A stretch of 60,474 nt of DNA from RSA11 sp965652565. Its GTDB lineage: Bacteria; Actinomycetota; Thermoleophilia; Solirubrobacterales; 70-9. Where the stretch lies: contig CBFGWL010000006.1 in the NCBI GenBank assembly GCA_965652565.1, positions 1-60,474 of the forward strand, given 5' to 3'. Position numbers and translations under genes: made by a program. The notes beneath the pieces were generated by a model. It worked only from the letters and a program-made list of their open reading frames with translations. It had not been told where the DNA came from and did no database searches. Positions 60,427 to 60,474 of the stretch are shown one piece after another; within the stretch, counting starts at the first letter, position 1; every line of letters starts with the position of its first letter.

Positions 60427-60474
60427 GTCACCACCTCCGGTCCATCGAAGCCTAGCTACGCCCCTGCGCCTTCA

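Overview
The window is about 60 kb of high-GC DNA with dense, high-GC-codon genes. The gene content fits a Gram-positive actinobacterial relative, and I infer class Thermoleophilia (Solirubrobacterales-like). The reasons are: an LPxTG surface protein with thrombospondin-type-3 repeats, an MT0933-like protein, a DUF2945 protein, many small secreted Cys-paired proteins, an A2-type cytochrome oxidase, and rod-shape genes in an actinobacterial arrangement. The assignment is an inference without database support.

Layout. (1) 1-7.2 kb, minus: cell-elongation operon mreB-mreC-mreD-mrdA-rodA followed by an RNase G/E gene cut by the window edge. (2) 7.2-13.1 kb, minus: ndk-maf, a zinc-ribbon membrane protein, a 39-residue membrane peptide, and valS-folC. 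(3) 13.1-24.7 kb: secreted proteins and an aldo/keto reductase on the plus strand, interleaved with the minus-strand protein-quality set tig, clpP and clpX. An HD hydrolase / spermidine-synthase-like membrane protein / 46-residue protein chain, lemA and a small helix-turn-helix regulator follow. (4) 24.7-29.1 kb: a palindromic repeat cluster, an ECF sigma factor coupled to an O6-alkylguanine methyltransferase, and a large hydrolase-acyl-CoA-synthetase fusion. (5) 29.1-31.6 kb: tRNA-His, tRNA-Arg and tRNA-Pro, an MT0933-like protein, and DUF1015 and DUF2945 genes. (6) 31.5-42.2 kb: cobalamin adenosyltransferase, OsmC, SDR, Nudix, sulfurtransferase, several small membrane proteins, a sortase-type surface protein with a structured leader, a class IV aminotransferase, two beta-oxidation genes and an EamA transporter. 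(7) 42.2-49.3 kb: a bacterial lysyl oxidase, thioredoxin reductase, two lipid-related membrane proteins and a duplicated glycoside-hydrolase-fold protein. (8) 49.4-60.4 kb: the respiratory block.

The respiratory block is the most unusual part. On the plus strand, two overlapping genes encode homologues of cytochrome oxidase subunits II and I. All heme and copper ligands of subunit I and both cysteines of the CuA site are replaced, yet the fold and C-terminal signature are kept. They are followed directly by ctaA, ctaB and two tiny membrane proteins. A diheme cytochrome c lipoprotein gene follows on the plus strand. A fully equipped ctaD, a two-domain Usp-like gene and ctaE lie on the minus strand, with a second Usp-like gene nearby. 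So a functional oxidase and an apparently cofactor-free oxidase-like pair share one locus.

A second window-wide pattern is a TANNNT -10 element placed only 6-7 bases before ATG or GTG at many genes on both strands, which suggests frequent leaderless transcripts. Other genes carry clear AGGAGG-type ribosome binding sites.
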